A program made the position numbers and the translations under genes. The notes beneath the pieces were generated by a model. That model saw nothing but the letters and a program-made list of their open reading frames with translations. It did no database searches and was not told where the DNA came from. From NCBI GenBank assembly GCA_030549775.1, contig CM060173.1:32110110-32174109 (forward strand): DNA of 64,000 bases, given 5' to 3'. The stretch comes from Tamarix chinensis. Taxonomy: Eukaryota > Streptophyta > Magnoliopsida > Caryophyllales > Tamaricaceae. Of this stretch, positions 36,728-48,900 are shown one piece after another; the first letter of the stretch is position 1, and each line of letters starts with the position of its first letter.

Positions 36728-37806
36728 ATCTGTTTGGAGGCGACGTTCTGGACGTCCTTTTTGAGAATATGCTTTGCAGATTTGCAGTTGACTCTAAGCA
36801 GGAATCTTTAGTTCAGAAGATCGGATTGGAACTTTGTAATGGACTGGACAATCGCAAATACTTATTTTTTGACAGTTGAATAATTCTGTTGGGTTAGTGT
36901 CCCGTGTTCAGAGGTGAACTGGACCACAGTTTCGGTTTTGGGCTGAGATTGTTTGGACAAGGCCAAATACTGTTCGAGGGATTGGGCCTGGGTTTGTTTT
37001 AGGATACCATCGTAACCAAGTTCAGAGGCGTTGGTCTCAACGATTTTAAATAAATTTGGATTGGCCAAGGTCAGACAAGGAATGGACTGGACTTGGGCTT
37101 TTATATGCTTAACGACATCGGTGTGGGCTTGTGTCCATGGATTTGGATTTCTTTTGAGTCTGCCGTGTAAGGGTTTGGCAATTTGGTTTAGATTTGGGCA
37201 GAAGTCTAAGACATAACTTAGACTGCCTAAAAATCTTTGGAGTTGGGTTTTGTCAAGGATTTGATCTGGAAATCTAGACGCACATTCTATGGACCTCTCG
37301 ATAGGGACAATAGTACCTGACTCGATGTAATGTCCTAAGAATCTAATTCTAGTCTGGGCCAGGGATATTTTGGGCTTAGACACAACTAACCCACTACGTT
37401 TTGCGACACTCAAGAAAGTCCTAAGATGCCTAAAATGTTGGTCTACACTATTTGAGTATATTAAGACATCGTCTATATATACTATGCAGAAATTTGAGTA
37501 AGGATTAAAAATGTCGTTCATTATTCTTTGAAATTCAGAAGGGGCATTTTTTAATCCAAAGGGCATAACATTCCATTCGTATTTCCTAAAAGGTACTGTA
37601 AAAGCAATTTTGTATCGATCATTAGGATTAATTTGAATTTGCCAAAATCCCGATTTTAAATCAAATTTTGAAAAGATTAATGCCAAATATAATCTTTGCA
37701 ATAAATCTTTTGTGTTTGGAATTGGATACCTAATCCATTTGAGGGCATCATTCAAAGGTTTGTAATTTATTACTAACATATGTGTTTCTATATTCGACTT
37801 TAACAT
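36728..37806 (-). pseudogene. Pararetroviral reverse transcriptase/RNase H fragment (inverted)
   Basis: An open frame of 314 codons (37806-36862) carries the reverse transcriptase: KFDLKSGFWQI (about 47-57), MPFGLKNAPSEFQ (81-93) and the catalytic YIDD (110-113). It then carries the connection and the first RNase H segment. In that segment the expected catalytic Asp of the ETDAS motif is Asn (residue 259). A stop follows STVKK. The RNase H frame continues with at least two stops to the AT run near 36728. The N-terminal part of the polymerase is missing at 37806, where the strand of homology flips. Confidence 0.9.
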
Positions 37807-37809
37807 TAA

Positions 37810-37971
37810 ATATTTAAAGGGTGAAGATAACTCCCTTCCAGATTTTCTGACACGAGAGTTTCTTCAAGGTAAACCAGAAACAAATGCCTCCCAGAAAGAA
37901 AGGCAAAGAAAAGGTTCAGCAAATATTGGCTCCAAAGCCAATCAAATTATGGTACGAAGCAACCATGGAAG
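37810..37971 (+). pseudogene. C-terminal end of pararetroviral ORF1 (RNase H tail)
   Basis: The plus-strand frame reading LPDFLTREFLQGKPE (about 37833-37877) is the characteristic tail of a caulimovirid RNase H. It continues open to a TGA at about 37969-37971, overlapping the ORF2 start at 37884 by about 88 bases in another frame. It marks the true junction after the inverted piece (37807-37822). Confidence 0.7.
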
Positions 37972-39300
37972 ATGAAGCAGCAGCTTCATCCCCTCTAAAG
38001 GAGGATAAACCTGAAGTGCAGAAATGGGTTGAGTCTCTCGCCCATTCAACCGAAATCCTCAAAGCACTTCAGCAGGTATCCAAACAGGTCTAGAGTTCGC
38101 AACATGGACGCTCAGGTATGAGTACTTCAAACCCTCTTTTACAAATAGAAGGAGATATTTCAAAATCTCAAACTCCTTCAAAATAGATTTCAAAAGTCTC
38201 TTCGGAGAAACATCTTGGAAAACTTCCAGCCTTAAGAAAATCAATCTCGAGACTAGAAGATATTGTTTTCAAATCGGATTTCAAAACCAAAGCGGAGTAT
38301 TTCATAAAGCCGCACTTTCAAATGATTTCAAACATCGAAGATAGATTTTATCACCAGGATCCCTTCGTTGCCTTGACAAAACTGTTTTCTGGATGGTATT
38401 TTAAACCATGGGATGTGACTGCACCCCATGAGTATTACAAGTCAATCCTTGAGTATACAGGCTCGACTTCATTCAAACATTTCACCCTTCCTCAAACCCG
38501 AAATGAAGTTGCTTACTCAACCTGTAAAATACACAAGGTTATTCTTCCCCACAGATTGGGGTGTAAACCTCGAACAACCTCATTAGTTACCTAATTCGTA
38601 CAAACAAACTTCAACCTCAAAAATGAATTTTAACTATTGGGATTATCAGCAAGCTTGGTGGAACACTTTCTTCACCGAGAACTCTAGAAAGTCCCATTCT
38701 TGGTTATTATTCTTTCAAAACTTCAACCAGATCAAATACCCTCTCTAGTTCATACGATGGTGGAAAGATTTCAGCTCCATCCCAGAAATCCTTCTAGAAC
38801 AAGTTTCAAAGTCTCTTAACCTATTTCAAACCCTTTACCGTCCCTCAAATAACGATAGGGTTTTGCCCCTATCTTCCTTTTCTGCTCCAGATTATTTTGC
38901 CCTTGGGTGTTCGCATGGATGCCAGAGATCCACGAAATAGAAGGAGTCTCTACCTTGGTCTGACGGTTCAAGGTCAAATGGTGGTCAAAATATCAAACGT
39001 TCGAGAAGCTGTCCGAGCAAGCTATTTGCAAATTAGTCAAAGAAAAACATCCAGCTTCTTCTTCAACAAAGCAGATCCAGACCAGTCTAGATCAAACCAA
39101 ATTTCTGGGCCAGAAATCTGTTACAACTGCCAAGCTTGCAGCCGCCAAATCAGAAGATGAGTAATTAGCCATTCTGGGTGAAGTACTGTCTCAAACCAAG
39201 CAGGAGAAATCTTCCTCCTCATCGTCTACTCCAACACCTGACTATGGCGATGAAAATGAAGATGAATGTTACAGAATACTCCCGAGTATTCAGTAACTTT
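37884..39300 (+). pseudogene. Pararetroviral ORF2, unknown function, broken
   Basis: It starts with MPPRKKGKEK at 37884 and is open for 69 codons to a TAG at 38091. The same frame resumes (38322-38594) after further stops, with a DRFYHQDPFVALTKLFSGWYF segment. Later frames give a WWNTFFTENSRKSHSW stretch (about 38645-38700) and a low-complexity Ser/Pro tail. The position after ORF1 and before the promoter region fits the second ORF of petuvirus- or florendovirus-like genomes, whose role is not known to me. I recognise no domain. Confidence 0.55.
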
Positions 39301-39359
39301 TACAAATATAGGTATCCGAGGCAAATGGTGTACGTCCTAGCATGCGTCGACAACAAACA

Positions 39360-39941
39360 TTAATGGCAGACAAAGAATATTTTTGCCAGCACAAAAATCA
39401 GTGACAAAGACAAAAGCATCGTCAACAAAAGTGAAAGATTCCAACATGGACGCTTTCGGCGACTGACACTTTTGACTAAGGGTAAAAGCACGGGTAAAAG
39501 CGACCGAAAAGCAAAGAGAAAAGGACACCACGCGGATTACTGTTGTATTTTCTAGGTTATTTTTACTGTTTGTACTTTTTTTCTTTTATTGTTCAAACAT
39601 TAAGTACACTTTTACTATGTACTTCTACTGTATCCTTTTGTGGATTCCCGAGTCCACTTTTGTAATAGTTCGACCCCCATTCTATTTAAGGGGTCTTAGG
39701 TCTTCATTGGAGGGGTTAAAAAAAAATTTACACTTCCTTTGCAAGACGACCACCTATCTTCAAAATTATAACCCAAACTCCAAATCAAAACTCGAAATCA
39801 ATAAAGATTTGAGTTTTATCCTATCCCTTTTCCTTTTCCAAATTTCTATCTGTTCCTTCCAATCATCTATCTATCTTTCAAATTTTTGTGTTCTTATTCT
39901 TCAAGTAGTCTGTCTTAATCCTAAGGTCCTTGGGCACATCT
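39360..39941 (+). promoter_or_regulatory. Pararetroviral intergenic region: promoter, leader and poly(A) signal
   Basis: A TATA-like CTATTTAAG at 39682-39690 is followed about 30 bases on by GTCTTCATTGG, a plausible start. AATAAA lies at 39800-39805, about 80-90 bases into the leader, as in caulimovirids that end their terminally redundant RNA there (established). The stretch before the TATA box has ACAAAGACAAAAGCATCGTC and TGACTAAGGG, of the kind seen in such promoters. Activity cannot be judged. Confidence 0.6.
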
Positions 39942-39958
39942 TGGTATCAGAGCTAGCG
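39942..39958 (+). promoter_or_regulatory. Pararetroviral tRNA-Met primer binding site
   Basis: TGGTATCAGAGC (39942-39953) lies between the leader and ORF1. By convention it sets position 1 of a caulimovirid genome. Confidence 0.85.
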
Positions 39959-40101
39959 GGATTAGCTTGTGAGAGGGGTAAGTGTATCTATCTTTTTAAT
40001 TTTTTATGTAGGCCGTGAGGTAAGCCCTTACTTTGTGTGTCTGGGAGTAAGTCTCGAAGGGTAGAGCAGTAAGTCCAGCCGGTATTGGGGTCGAAAGCCG
40101 C

Positions 40102-41400
40102 TTGCATAAAAATAGATTAGAGAATATGCATTTATTTTCTCAATCTTCTAGTTCTTCTAGCTCAAGTTCTAGGGACAACTTAGAACTTAGAGATTCAAAC
40201 AGACTAAGTGAAGAATATGAATTTGAAAACTTTGAAGGATCCATAGATAATTGGAAACTTCCCAAAATTCAAAAGGAAATGGTCTATAGGACTTCAAACT
40301 GGAACATCCTTCAAACAAATTATGTGATCAAAACTGAGGAATGTGACATCCAAATTAGCAAACCCTTTGAAACAATACAACTCCTATCAAAAGAATCAAT
40401 CAAAAAACATAGGAGAAATGGATTCAAATACATCCTACTTGGATTAGGATTAGTCCAAGTAGGATTCAAATCTTTGACTAGAGAAGGCCTTAATACTTCA
40501 ATCTTAGCTGTCCTTAGAGATGGTAGAATGAAGAATTTTACGGATTCCATGATGGGAACTGTAGAAAGCAGCCTATGTTTTGGTCCAATATTTTTTAATT
40601 ACTATCCAAATTTTGCTCCTTCGCTTGATGATCCAAATATCTTGCATGCTTGAACTTTACAAATCAAAACACATGGTTATGACATGTTAGAAGGATCTGT
40701 GCTTGTAGATGTAATCTATAGGATACATTATAAGGTAGCAAAAATGGCATTCAAAACAAATGCAAAAATCCAAATGCAAAAAGGAGAAACTTTAGTCTTA
40801 CAAACTAACGATTCAAAATCAAACATAGTCGTTCCAAAGACTATCAAATGGAATGAGGTAGAACTCCCTCAGGATTGGACTTTAGAAAAAGCCTTACCAC
40901 CCTAGGAAGATAAAAATAAACCGGTAATTCCAAAACCAAACACAAATATCAATCGAATAACCCAATTTGAGGATGGAACTGTCAAACTTAGTTTTCGTAG
41001 GAGTCCTAGCCTTAGAATTAAGGATGATGCCTCGACTTCTTCAACCATAGACTTAGGAAAAGTCTCAAACCTTCCGAAAGTTATCAACTTGGAAGACATA
41101 TATCAAAAGAGGAATTCAGTAGATGAAACACCTAGACAATCATTTAAAGGTGTAAATTATGAAAATAGAATTCCTAAAGCAAACTACCAAAAACAGGAAG
41201 ATGAATAATCGGAAAGAATAAATCAAAAAATTGAATCACCTCCTCATTCTCCAAGCCTTTCCGACATAACTGAAAATCAATTAAATGTTTTTGAAAAAGA
41301 ATTTATAATTGATAAAGAATTTTTCAAAAAATATTTCTATTCAAAACATAACACGAAAAGAGAAATTGGTTTTTCAAAAATCTGATGGAAGAAAGACATG
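40102..41400 (+). pseudogene. Pararetroviral ORF1, movement protein region, broken
   Basis: The frame opens at 40102 or the ATG at 40126 with a Ser-rich N-terminus and runs 183 codons to a TGA at 40651. The same frame continues 40684-40905 to a TAG, and on to about 41206. The central segment (MVYRTSNWNIL, FKYILLGLGLVQVGFKSLTREG, then LAVLRDGRM) fits a 30K-family movement protein, the N-terminal domain of ORF1 in this group. A frame change occurs between about 41340 and 41440. Confidence 0.75.
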
Positions 41401-41429
41401 AAATTCAAGAAGATTATTATGAATTCATG

Positions 41430-43280
41430 TGAACAAACAAAATCAAAATAATGTTTTTCGATTGGTTAGAAATAGAACTCAAACAAAATGGTATAGAATC
41501 ACCATTCAAATCAATGAGACCAGTGACCACTCGAAACAAAACCAAAACATGGCAAACTGAAAGAGGAACTGTCGAAATAGAACATCTTCCTCTGCAAAAC
41601 ATCAAAATGACTGCTGGAGAAAACACTCTGGAGTTGAAACCACTTAGGATGCCAAAAGAAGATGAATTAGAAAACACAAAAATATTGTTTTATAGAACAA
41701 TTACACGAACATTCATCTAAACACGACTCTCACTCAATTGGTAAAACTGGACAAGCAAATTCAAAAGACAATATTACCGGCAATTCAAACTATTTCCAAA
41801 AATCAAAAAATAGAACAAAAGAAAATGCCTGTATTCAAACATTTTGAGTTATCAAAATCGAGTAAAAAATCTATCCAAACTGGGAAAGATGAGTTCTTTA
41901 GGGCAATCAAAGATAAACTAGACCAGGTTGACCCTTCATCTTCATCAAACCAAGCTCATGTTTCTGATACACCTGAACAAACTGCTCAAATTAACATGGT
42001 AAACCAAATGGATCAAACAGAAAGTGACGAAGCCCAAGAGCATGTCGTAACCCGTTTAGGTGACCCAATGACATCTAGGTCCATAATCCCTAGACAAACC
42101 GCACCTGACCTCAGCCTTGAAGTTAGGCCCAACAAATTAGTTTAACCCAACTACAAAGCTAATTCATTATATGAATGGAACATAGATGAACTATCTGAAT
42201 ATCATATCTTAAATTTGTTACAACAAATGACAATGGCAGCAAATGCCTACAAAACTCAAATTAATACTTCTGATAGAACCATAGCGGAACTCCTAATAGT
42301 AGGGTTCTCAGGACAACTCAAAGGATGGTGGGATTTCCACTTAACATCGGAAGAACAAACTCAAATCTTATACGCCATTAAATTAGATGAAAATGATGAA
42401 ATCATTTTTGATAATGGTGAACCAATTTCCGATGTTGTTGCATCACTTATCCTTTCTATATTGTTGCACTTTGTAGGTGACCCATCACACCTGAAAGATA
42501 AAAATGGAGAACTTCTTTCAAACCTTAGATGCAAACGCCTTAGTGATTTCCAATGGTACAAGAATACCTTCCTAACCAAAGTTATTCTTAGGGAAGATTC
42601 AAACCAACCATTTTAGAAAGAAAAATTTCTAGCTGGACTACCTCCCTTATTAGGAGAAAAAGTTAGGAACAAAATCAAAGATACCCATGGCAATCAAATT
42701 CCTTATAACAAATTTACCTACGGTGAACTAATAAGCTTCACTCAAAAGGAAAGTTTAAGAATCTATCAAGATTTAAAACTGCATAAACATTTGAAATTGG
42801 AAATGAACAAAACAAAATAGGAACTAGGATCATTTTGTAAACAAATTGATATTCTAGGAACATCAAATAAACAAAAATGTTCTGGACATTGCAAACCTAA
42901 TTATCAAAAGAAATCAAAATACAAATATTTACCTGCACCTCAATAGCAGAAACAAATCCCTTATTACCAAAAATCAAAACCAAAAGGCAAGAAACAAATA
43001 ATTTCTTCTTCAAAACCCTCGGGATATGGGAACCAAACTAGACAAAATTTTAAATATTATAAGTGTGGGAAAATCGGACACACTCAAAGATTTTACAAAT
43101 TAAACAAACAAATCAGAGAATTAGACTTAGATGAAGAAACTAGGGGAAAAATTCAAAATCTTCTAGTCGAAACATCTGAGGAAGAAAATCAAAATGAAAA
43201 TCTAGAATTAGATAAAATTGTAACATCATCTTCTTCTTCATACCGCTCTTCTAACCCAGAAGAAGAAACCTTTGAAAATC
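41430..43280 (+). pseudogene. Pararetroviral ORF1, capsid region with zinc knuckle, broken
   Basis: The frame shifts again near 41700-41720 and then stays the same to 44340, with stops at about 42143, 42614, 42818 and 42945. The segment with WWDFHLTSEEQ (about 42330) and FLAGLPPLLGEKVRNKI (after 42620) matches the capsid core of petuvirus-like viruses. A knuckle remnant at about 43055-43098 reads YYKCGKIGHTQRFYK: the second Cys and the His remain, but the first and last Cys are Tyr. Confidence 0.75.
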
Positions 43281-43282
43281 AA

Positions 43283-44340
43283 ATGAATGTTTTGACAAAA
43301 GAACAAAAACTGGTTCTAGACATAGTTCACCTAATCCCTGATCCATTAAGACAAAACGAATACCTTGAAAAATTAATGGAAACGATCAAGACAGATGAAC
43401 CACCAAAGTCACCAGTTTCAAAGATTCCATCAAAACCAACAAAACATTATGACCTAACAACGATTCTTAACAAACAACAAAAATCAAAAAATTTAATTCC
43501 AATAACTTTTGAACTTCAGTATGAAATTAAAGAAGTTAAAAGAGAATTGAAATTGTTGAAACAAAAGCAAGAATTAGATGGTCAGATTATTCAAATGCTT
43601 CTATCTAAACAATTACAAAACACATCTACAGAACCTAGTGAAGAGGACATATCTAAAGATGAACAAATTCAAAATGAACCAATCCCAGAAGACTTTCTCA
43701 ATGTATTAAAAGAAATTACTTCTAGGAAATATCTCATTAGTATAACCCTTAGGTTGTCTGATGACTTCCAAATCAACACAATCACACTATTGGACATCGG
43801 TGCTGACTTAAACTGTATCAAAGAAGGGATCATACACAAAAGATTCCTTTCCAAAACAAATGAGAAATTATCTACAGCAAATAGCTCCAGATTAAAAATC
43901 AAACATAAATGTGTGGCAAATTTAATCTGTAACGATTTACAAATCAAAACAACCTATTTGATAACCCCAGATATCAGCCAAAGCATTATCTTAGGTACCC
44001 CATTCATCAATTTGATCACTCCTTACAAATTATGTTTAATGGGAATCTCTTTCAAAACAAAAGGAACAAAAAATACCCTTTCCTTTCTTAAAATCCCCCG
44101 AACAAGGAACCTAAATTTATTAAAGGCAAATTCAATATACAAAAATCAAATTAATCTTCTCGTTCAAGGAAAGCAAAATGATTTAAATTTCTTAAAGCAA
44201 AACGTAAACTTATCCAGGATACAAAATCAATTAGAAACGAAATTGATTAAGGATAAGATTACCCAACTAAGAAATCAAATTGAAAACGAGATCTATTCAT
44301 ATCTTCCAAATGCATTTTGGTCTCGAAAAAAACCATATGG
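43283..44340 (+). pseudogene. Pararetroviral ORF1, protease region
   Basis: An open frame of 358 codons. A coiled-coil-like, Lys/Glu-rich part (about 75-130) is followed by an aspartic protease: LLDIGADLNCIKEG with the catalytic Asp at residue 171 (nt 43793), and ILGTPFINLITPYK near residue 233. In the D-S/T-G-A active site the middle residue is Ile, a likely inactivating change. The frame is cut at the AT run near 44340; the reverse transcriptase that should follow is the inverted piece at 36728-37806. Confidence 0.8.
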
Positions 44341-45307
44341 TAGATATATATATATATAATAGAACCTAAAAGCATGATATCAAGGTTGAATGCAAGAATT
44401 CTATATAAAACAACCTAAATTATGATTTCTAAAAATAAAAATACACTAACATAGATTACAATAAATCAATACATACCAACCAAGAACAAAAATCTAAAGA
44501 AGTGCATCCTTACAAAAGTGTCATACGGGGTCTAAGCATAAAATACTCCTACTCTTCTCATTATACCAATTGATCTCCTAAAATAAGAATAGCACAAAAT
44601 AGATTAGCATGAAAATACAATTATGGAATGGAAATGAAAGAAGTGAAATGGAAGAAAATACTATTAGATATGGAGGCTTGGAACCCTCCACAAAAACCAT
44701 CAATAACCACCAAGAAATGAGAGATCTAGGTGTTTGAAGGTTAATGGGAAGGGGGGAAAGAAAAATGAAGGAAGAAAAGCCAAAAAAAATGTTGTTGTAA
44801 TACATGCAACACCATCAACAACAAAAAATGAAGTTGATTAGCAAGGCATAAAGGAGGGGGAAAGAGGGAATGGGCACAATTTTTTAGGTAAAATGGTACC
44901 TAGATAGAGTGCAACATGCAAGGAACAAAACCCAACAAGAATGAAACATGAAAACCCAAGATCCAAGCCATGGTAGAGGCCCAATTTGTATTTTTTTTTA
45001 TAAAAAAAATCAACCTAGTTGAGAATGGGAGAAACTAAATTGGTCAGAAAGCAAAAGTTGGGGCTTATATGAGGGGTATAAAACTACGAAACAAGAGGGG
45101 AAAGAGTTGATAATTGTAGTATTTAGTGTAAGCTTCAAAAGAAATAAAGACTCAAGGTAGAGGATAATAAAAGAGAGAATGAGGCGTGTAATGTATCAAA
45201 GAAATCTGCCAGAGGAGGGGGAGAAAATTGTTAAAATGTGTGTTTTGATTGTTAAAATGAAATATGTAAGGTTGTGGTTGTTTTTGGTCGACCATAAACC
45301 TTCTTGA
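44341..45307 (-). mobile_element. Probable LTR F, 5' leader piece (reverse orientation)
   Basis: It starts in the AT run (44343-44358) matching the one at 36707. The purine-rich stretch 44620-45230 would be a pyrimidine-rich leader on the minus strand, as in the other long LTRs, and CATCCTTAC (about 44500) resembles the reversed GTAAGG block. This piece would close F around the virus insertion. The family start (GGGGTATTACA) is not reached before element H begins. Confidence 0.4.
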
Positions 45308-45931
45308 TGTAGGAGCATCTCATAATAATATTTCAAAAATTAATTTTCTAAGTTAGGGATCACAAACACTCTTAACTTGGATGAAATTAATTAACTAAAT
45401 ATGAGAAAACAAGTGGACGTACTAGCCTATGCATGCATGGAGGCATGTTCAGGCTAAACACAATCAATTGTGGTAACTTATCCAACCTAAGCCCAACCAA
45501 CTATAGTGGCACATCAAGGCCAATGCCAACCAGCTATTTTATTACTATTTCTAAGTATTTTATCGCCTAAGAAGCCAAATCAGCCCAAGCTTGAGGCTAA
45601 TTTCAAAAATAAAAAAAAATAGAAAAAGAAAAAGGAGGACAAGTGGATGGTGGAGTAGGTGAAGAAAGTCAGCCAAGTCAACAAATCAAATTATTTCAAT
45701 TGACTAAACATGGGAGATGATTGATTAGGTATGGGGGATGATTGAGTGATTTGTACTTTTATTTATTACCTACCATTTCAGCATGTAAGGGGCTCCATGC
45801 TATGGTATGGCTGTCAAAATACCACACATAGGCTGGCCTCATTTTAGTTCTCATCCAACTAGTTGTTATATAAGCTAGATAGTAACGAATAGTTGGAATG
45901 TAACTAGGTAAGTAAAGGGGATGGGTATAAT

Positions 45932-48900
45932 TGTAACACCCCCATTGTTACTACTAAAAAATTTTGTTTTGCGGAAGCGTTAATTGCAAAATTAATGGGT
46001 GTTACCGCCACACTCAGCATAAGTTTGGCATCCTCTACAGGTCTTATACTAAATGCTAAGGATAAAATATTACTTTACTTAAATAACATTATAACGAAGG
46101 TAGGATAGAATTTCATTACAAATTACATTGTCCTAATAAGTATAAAAAGAGCAGGCAAAGAGTTGTAATATAACAAAAGGGAAATAGCAGGGGACTTAAG
46201 AGTCCACAAAATATCCAGATCAAAAGAATTCAGAGTGAACATCGGATAGTCCTAACTCTTAACCCTCTATTTGAAGTCGTCAGACCCTACCCTCAAAGTG
46301 ATCCTACAAGGTAAATACTGCTCATTGAATAGGTAGGGGACCATGAAACAGAGCTCGATACTAAATAACCCTTTAACCAAACTAATATGAAAAACTAGCA
46401 TGGAACACATACAAGGCATACAACTAACATGTACAAGACGTTTAAGTATTCATCCAAGGATTGATATATAATACTCATTTAGATGGTTGAATTCTATTAA
46501 ATCCACATACTACTCATGTTTATTTGTCTAAAACAACCGAAAGCTTACCAGACTAACATGCCAGAGATGCTCTCAAAAGTAATAATTAGAACCCAAACTC
46601 AAGCATAACAATTATAACATCCACAACATGACTCATATCTCAGCATAAGTCCCAACCAAATTTATAACATCACAGATATATTCACAGGTAAGCTATAACA
46701 AAATCCACAACATCAAATGTATACTTACAAGTATAATATGATAAAATACATAACATTACATATGTACTTATAGATACAAGATAATAAAATATGTAATCTC
46801 ACAGGTACACTTACAAGTACAGTAAATTAAAATACATAACATCACTGGTATACTTACAGGTATAGTAATTAAAATACATAACATCACTGATATACCTACA
46901 GGTATAGTATAATAATATACATAACATCACAAGTATACTTACAGACATAATACCAACACCGGTAGGCACAAAGGCTACTACTGAAACTATAAGTAGGCAC
47001 AAAGGCTACTACTGAGACCACAGGTAGGCATAAGGAAACTACCGAATCCATAGGTAGGCACAAATGCTACTACCAAAACTAATCCAATATCCAATAACAA
47101 TCATTCTGAATTAATCATATCATTTCCATTTTTATTTACTCGAGGGGAATACAATAATAACCCAAAGACATAAAAGTACATCAGTCATACCGGCGCACAA
47201 GGCATCACGGTACCCTCCAACCATCCAACCCAGAGGCATAACAACACTCTGGTCATATTGATGTAGAAGGCACACAATATCCTCCTCACCTCGGATACCT
47301 AATCCTTAATTATCGATACCCCCTATAGGGTCCGTAGGTCACCTATAGAGTAGACTAGGGCCTTAGTGGGACACAACCAGCACACTAGAACCCAAACAAA
47401 TCAAGGACTCCTACCTTGTCTCTAGGGTAGCTACCCCTAGAAAGAAACCATTCCCAAACTCGATTTCTTCCACTTTACGTATTAGTATTTTTATAAGGTG
47501 ATCACAGATAACACATATTGCACATTTATTCTCATTTCCATACTTATTCATTTTTCCTTTATTTCTAACTATCGAAGTCAGCCCCTAAGGTCAACAGTCC
47601 AAACGAGGTCAAAGTCAATACTAAGGTCATCCTACCAAAAGTCTAAGGTCATCCTATGTCCAATTATTCCCATTTGGGCACACTAGGCCAAAAATGACCA
47701 AAATGGCCCTGAGGCTAATAATTATCAGATTATCATTCATTTAAATACTAAATCTAATTTATTTATTAATTTTTCATGAAAAGGATAAAACAAAATAATC
47801 TAATTATTTATTATAAAATTTAAGCTATCAACCATGTGAAAAGACCATTTCACCCTTACACAAGTTTCTGTATATAAAATACTATCATACACTTTTAAAA
47901 TGTACAAAACACATGATCGTATAATCAACGACAGATAATACATATTAAACATAATTTTCAAGATAAATATCATACTACACAAAAATGACTAAATTGCCCT
48001 TAGGGCACAAATCCTTAATAATTATTCCACAATTTTATCTAAGCATGATCAACCTATTATTTTACACATAATTATCATACAAAATATTTTTCCGTCATTA
48101 GAATTATTTTTAAATCATACTTTCATACCCAAAATAATTTACATTAGATAACATGCTCGTTTATATCCATTTTCATAATAATAATAGTTAACACATAATT
48201 ATATCGAAATAAATCATGCTTAACATATTTCATATACCAAAAATCCTAATGTGCTATCACACAATATTTATCATTTTAGTGGAGTATAATGGTTACATGA
48301 ATTCCAGCAAAAACGTAAAATTAGTGGTATCCACTAAAATTTATTAGGTCCTACTAATTAAACTTTTGTACCTAAAAATAATACCAAAAATATCAAATTA
48401 ATACCTATCAGATAAAATAATAATTATAATATAAAAATATTAATTATTTTGAAATTACCAAAATACCCTTACATTTAATATGGGTACCAAATTTCTTAAA
48501 ATACCATGCAACTCACACTACATGCAGGGTGAGTCACGCACGAAGAAAGGGGGCTCGGTTGCTAGTTGGGCGAGAGGGTTGGCCAAGTTGTGAGGCAAGG
48601 GGAAGGAGAGGGCAGAAAAGGTGGTGGTTGGCAGAGCTGGTGGTGATGGCTAGGCTGGGCAACGGTGGAGGCTGCTGGTTGGGCAATGGGATGGTGGGAT
48701 GGCGGTCGGCTGGTTGGATTGGGGAGTGTAGGACTGTGACGGGGGTGATAGCTCTGCTGGGCGACGGTGGCGGTTGGTGCTACAGAGAGATGGGTTGCAA
48801 GAGGAGGAGAAAGAAGAGGAGGAGGGTTGGAAATGGTTGGCTACGGTGGTGGGCTGCTCGGTGGACGGGAAAGGTAGGGAGTTGTGGTTGTGCGTTGAGG

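Larger units (their letters stand above)
36728..44340 (+). mobile_element. Endogenous pararetrovirus (Caulimoviridae), rearranged and decayed
   Basis: A permuted, nearly genome-length copy. The left 1.08 kb (reverse transcriptase/RNase H) is inverted. From about 37815 the sequence is colinear: end of ORF1, ORF2, intergenic promoter, tRNA-Met primer site, ORF1 movement protein, capsid and protease. Both outer edges abut AT-dinucleotide runs (36707-36722 and 44343-44358). Many stops and at least two frameshifts show it is a dead integrated copy. The gene order MP-capsid-protease-RT and tRNA-Met priming fit petuvirus-like or florendovirus-like members; the genus is not resolved. Confidence 0.85.

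Noticed and set aside
37031..37216. Plus-strand ORF inside the reverse transcriptase block
   Set aside because: Shadow of the real minus-strand reverse transcriptase frame.
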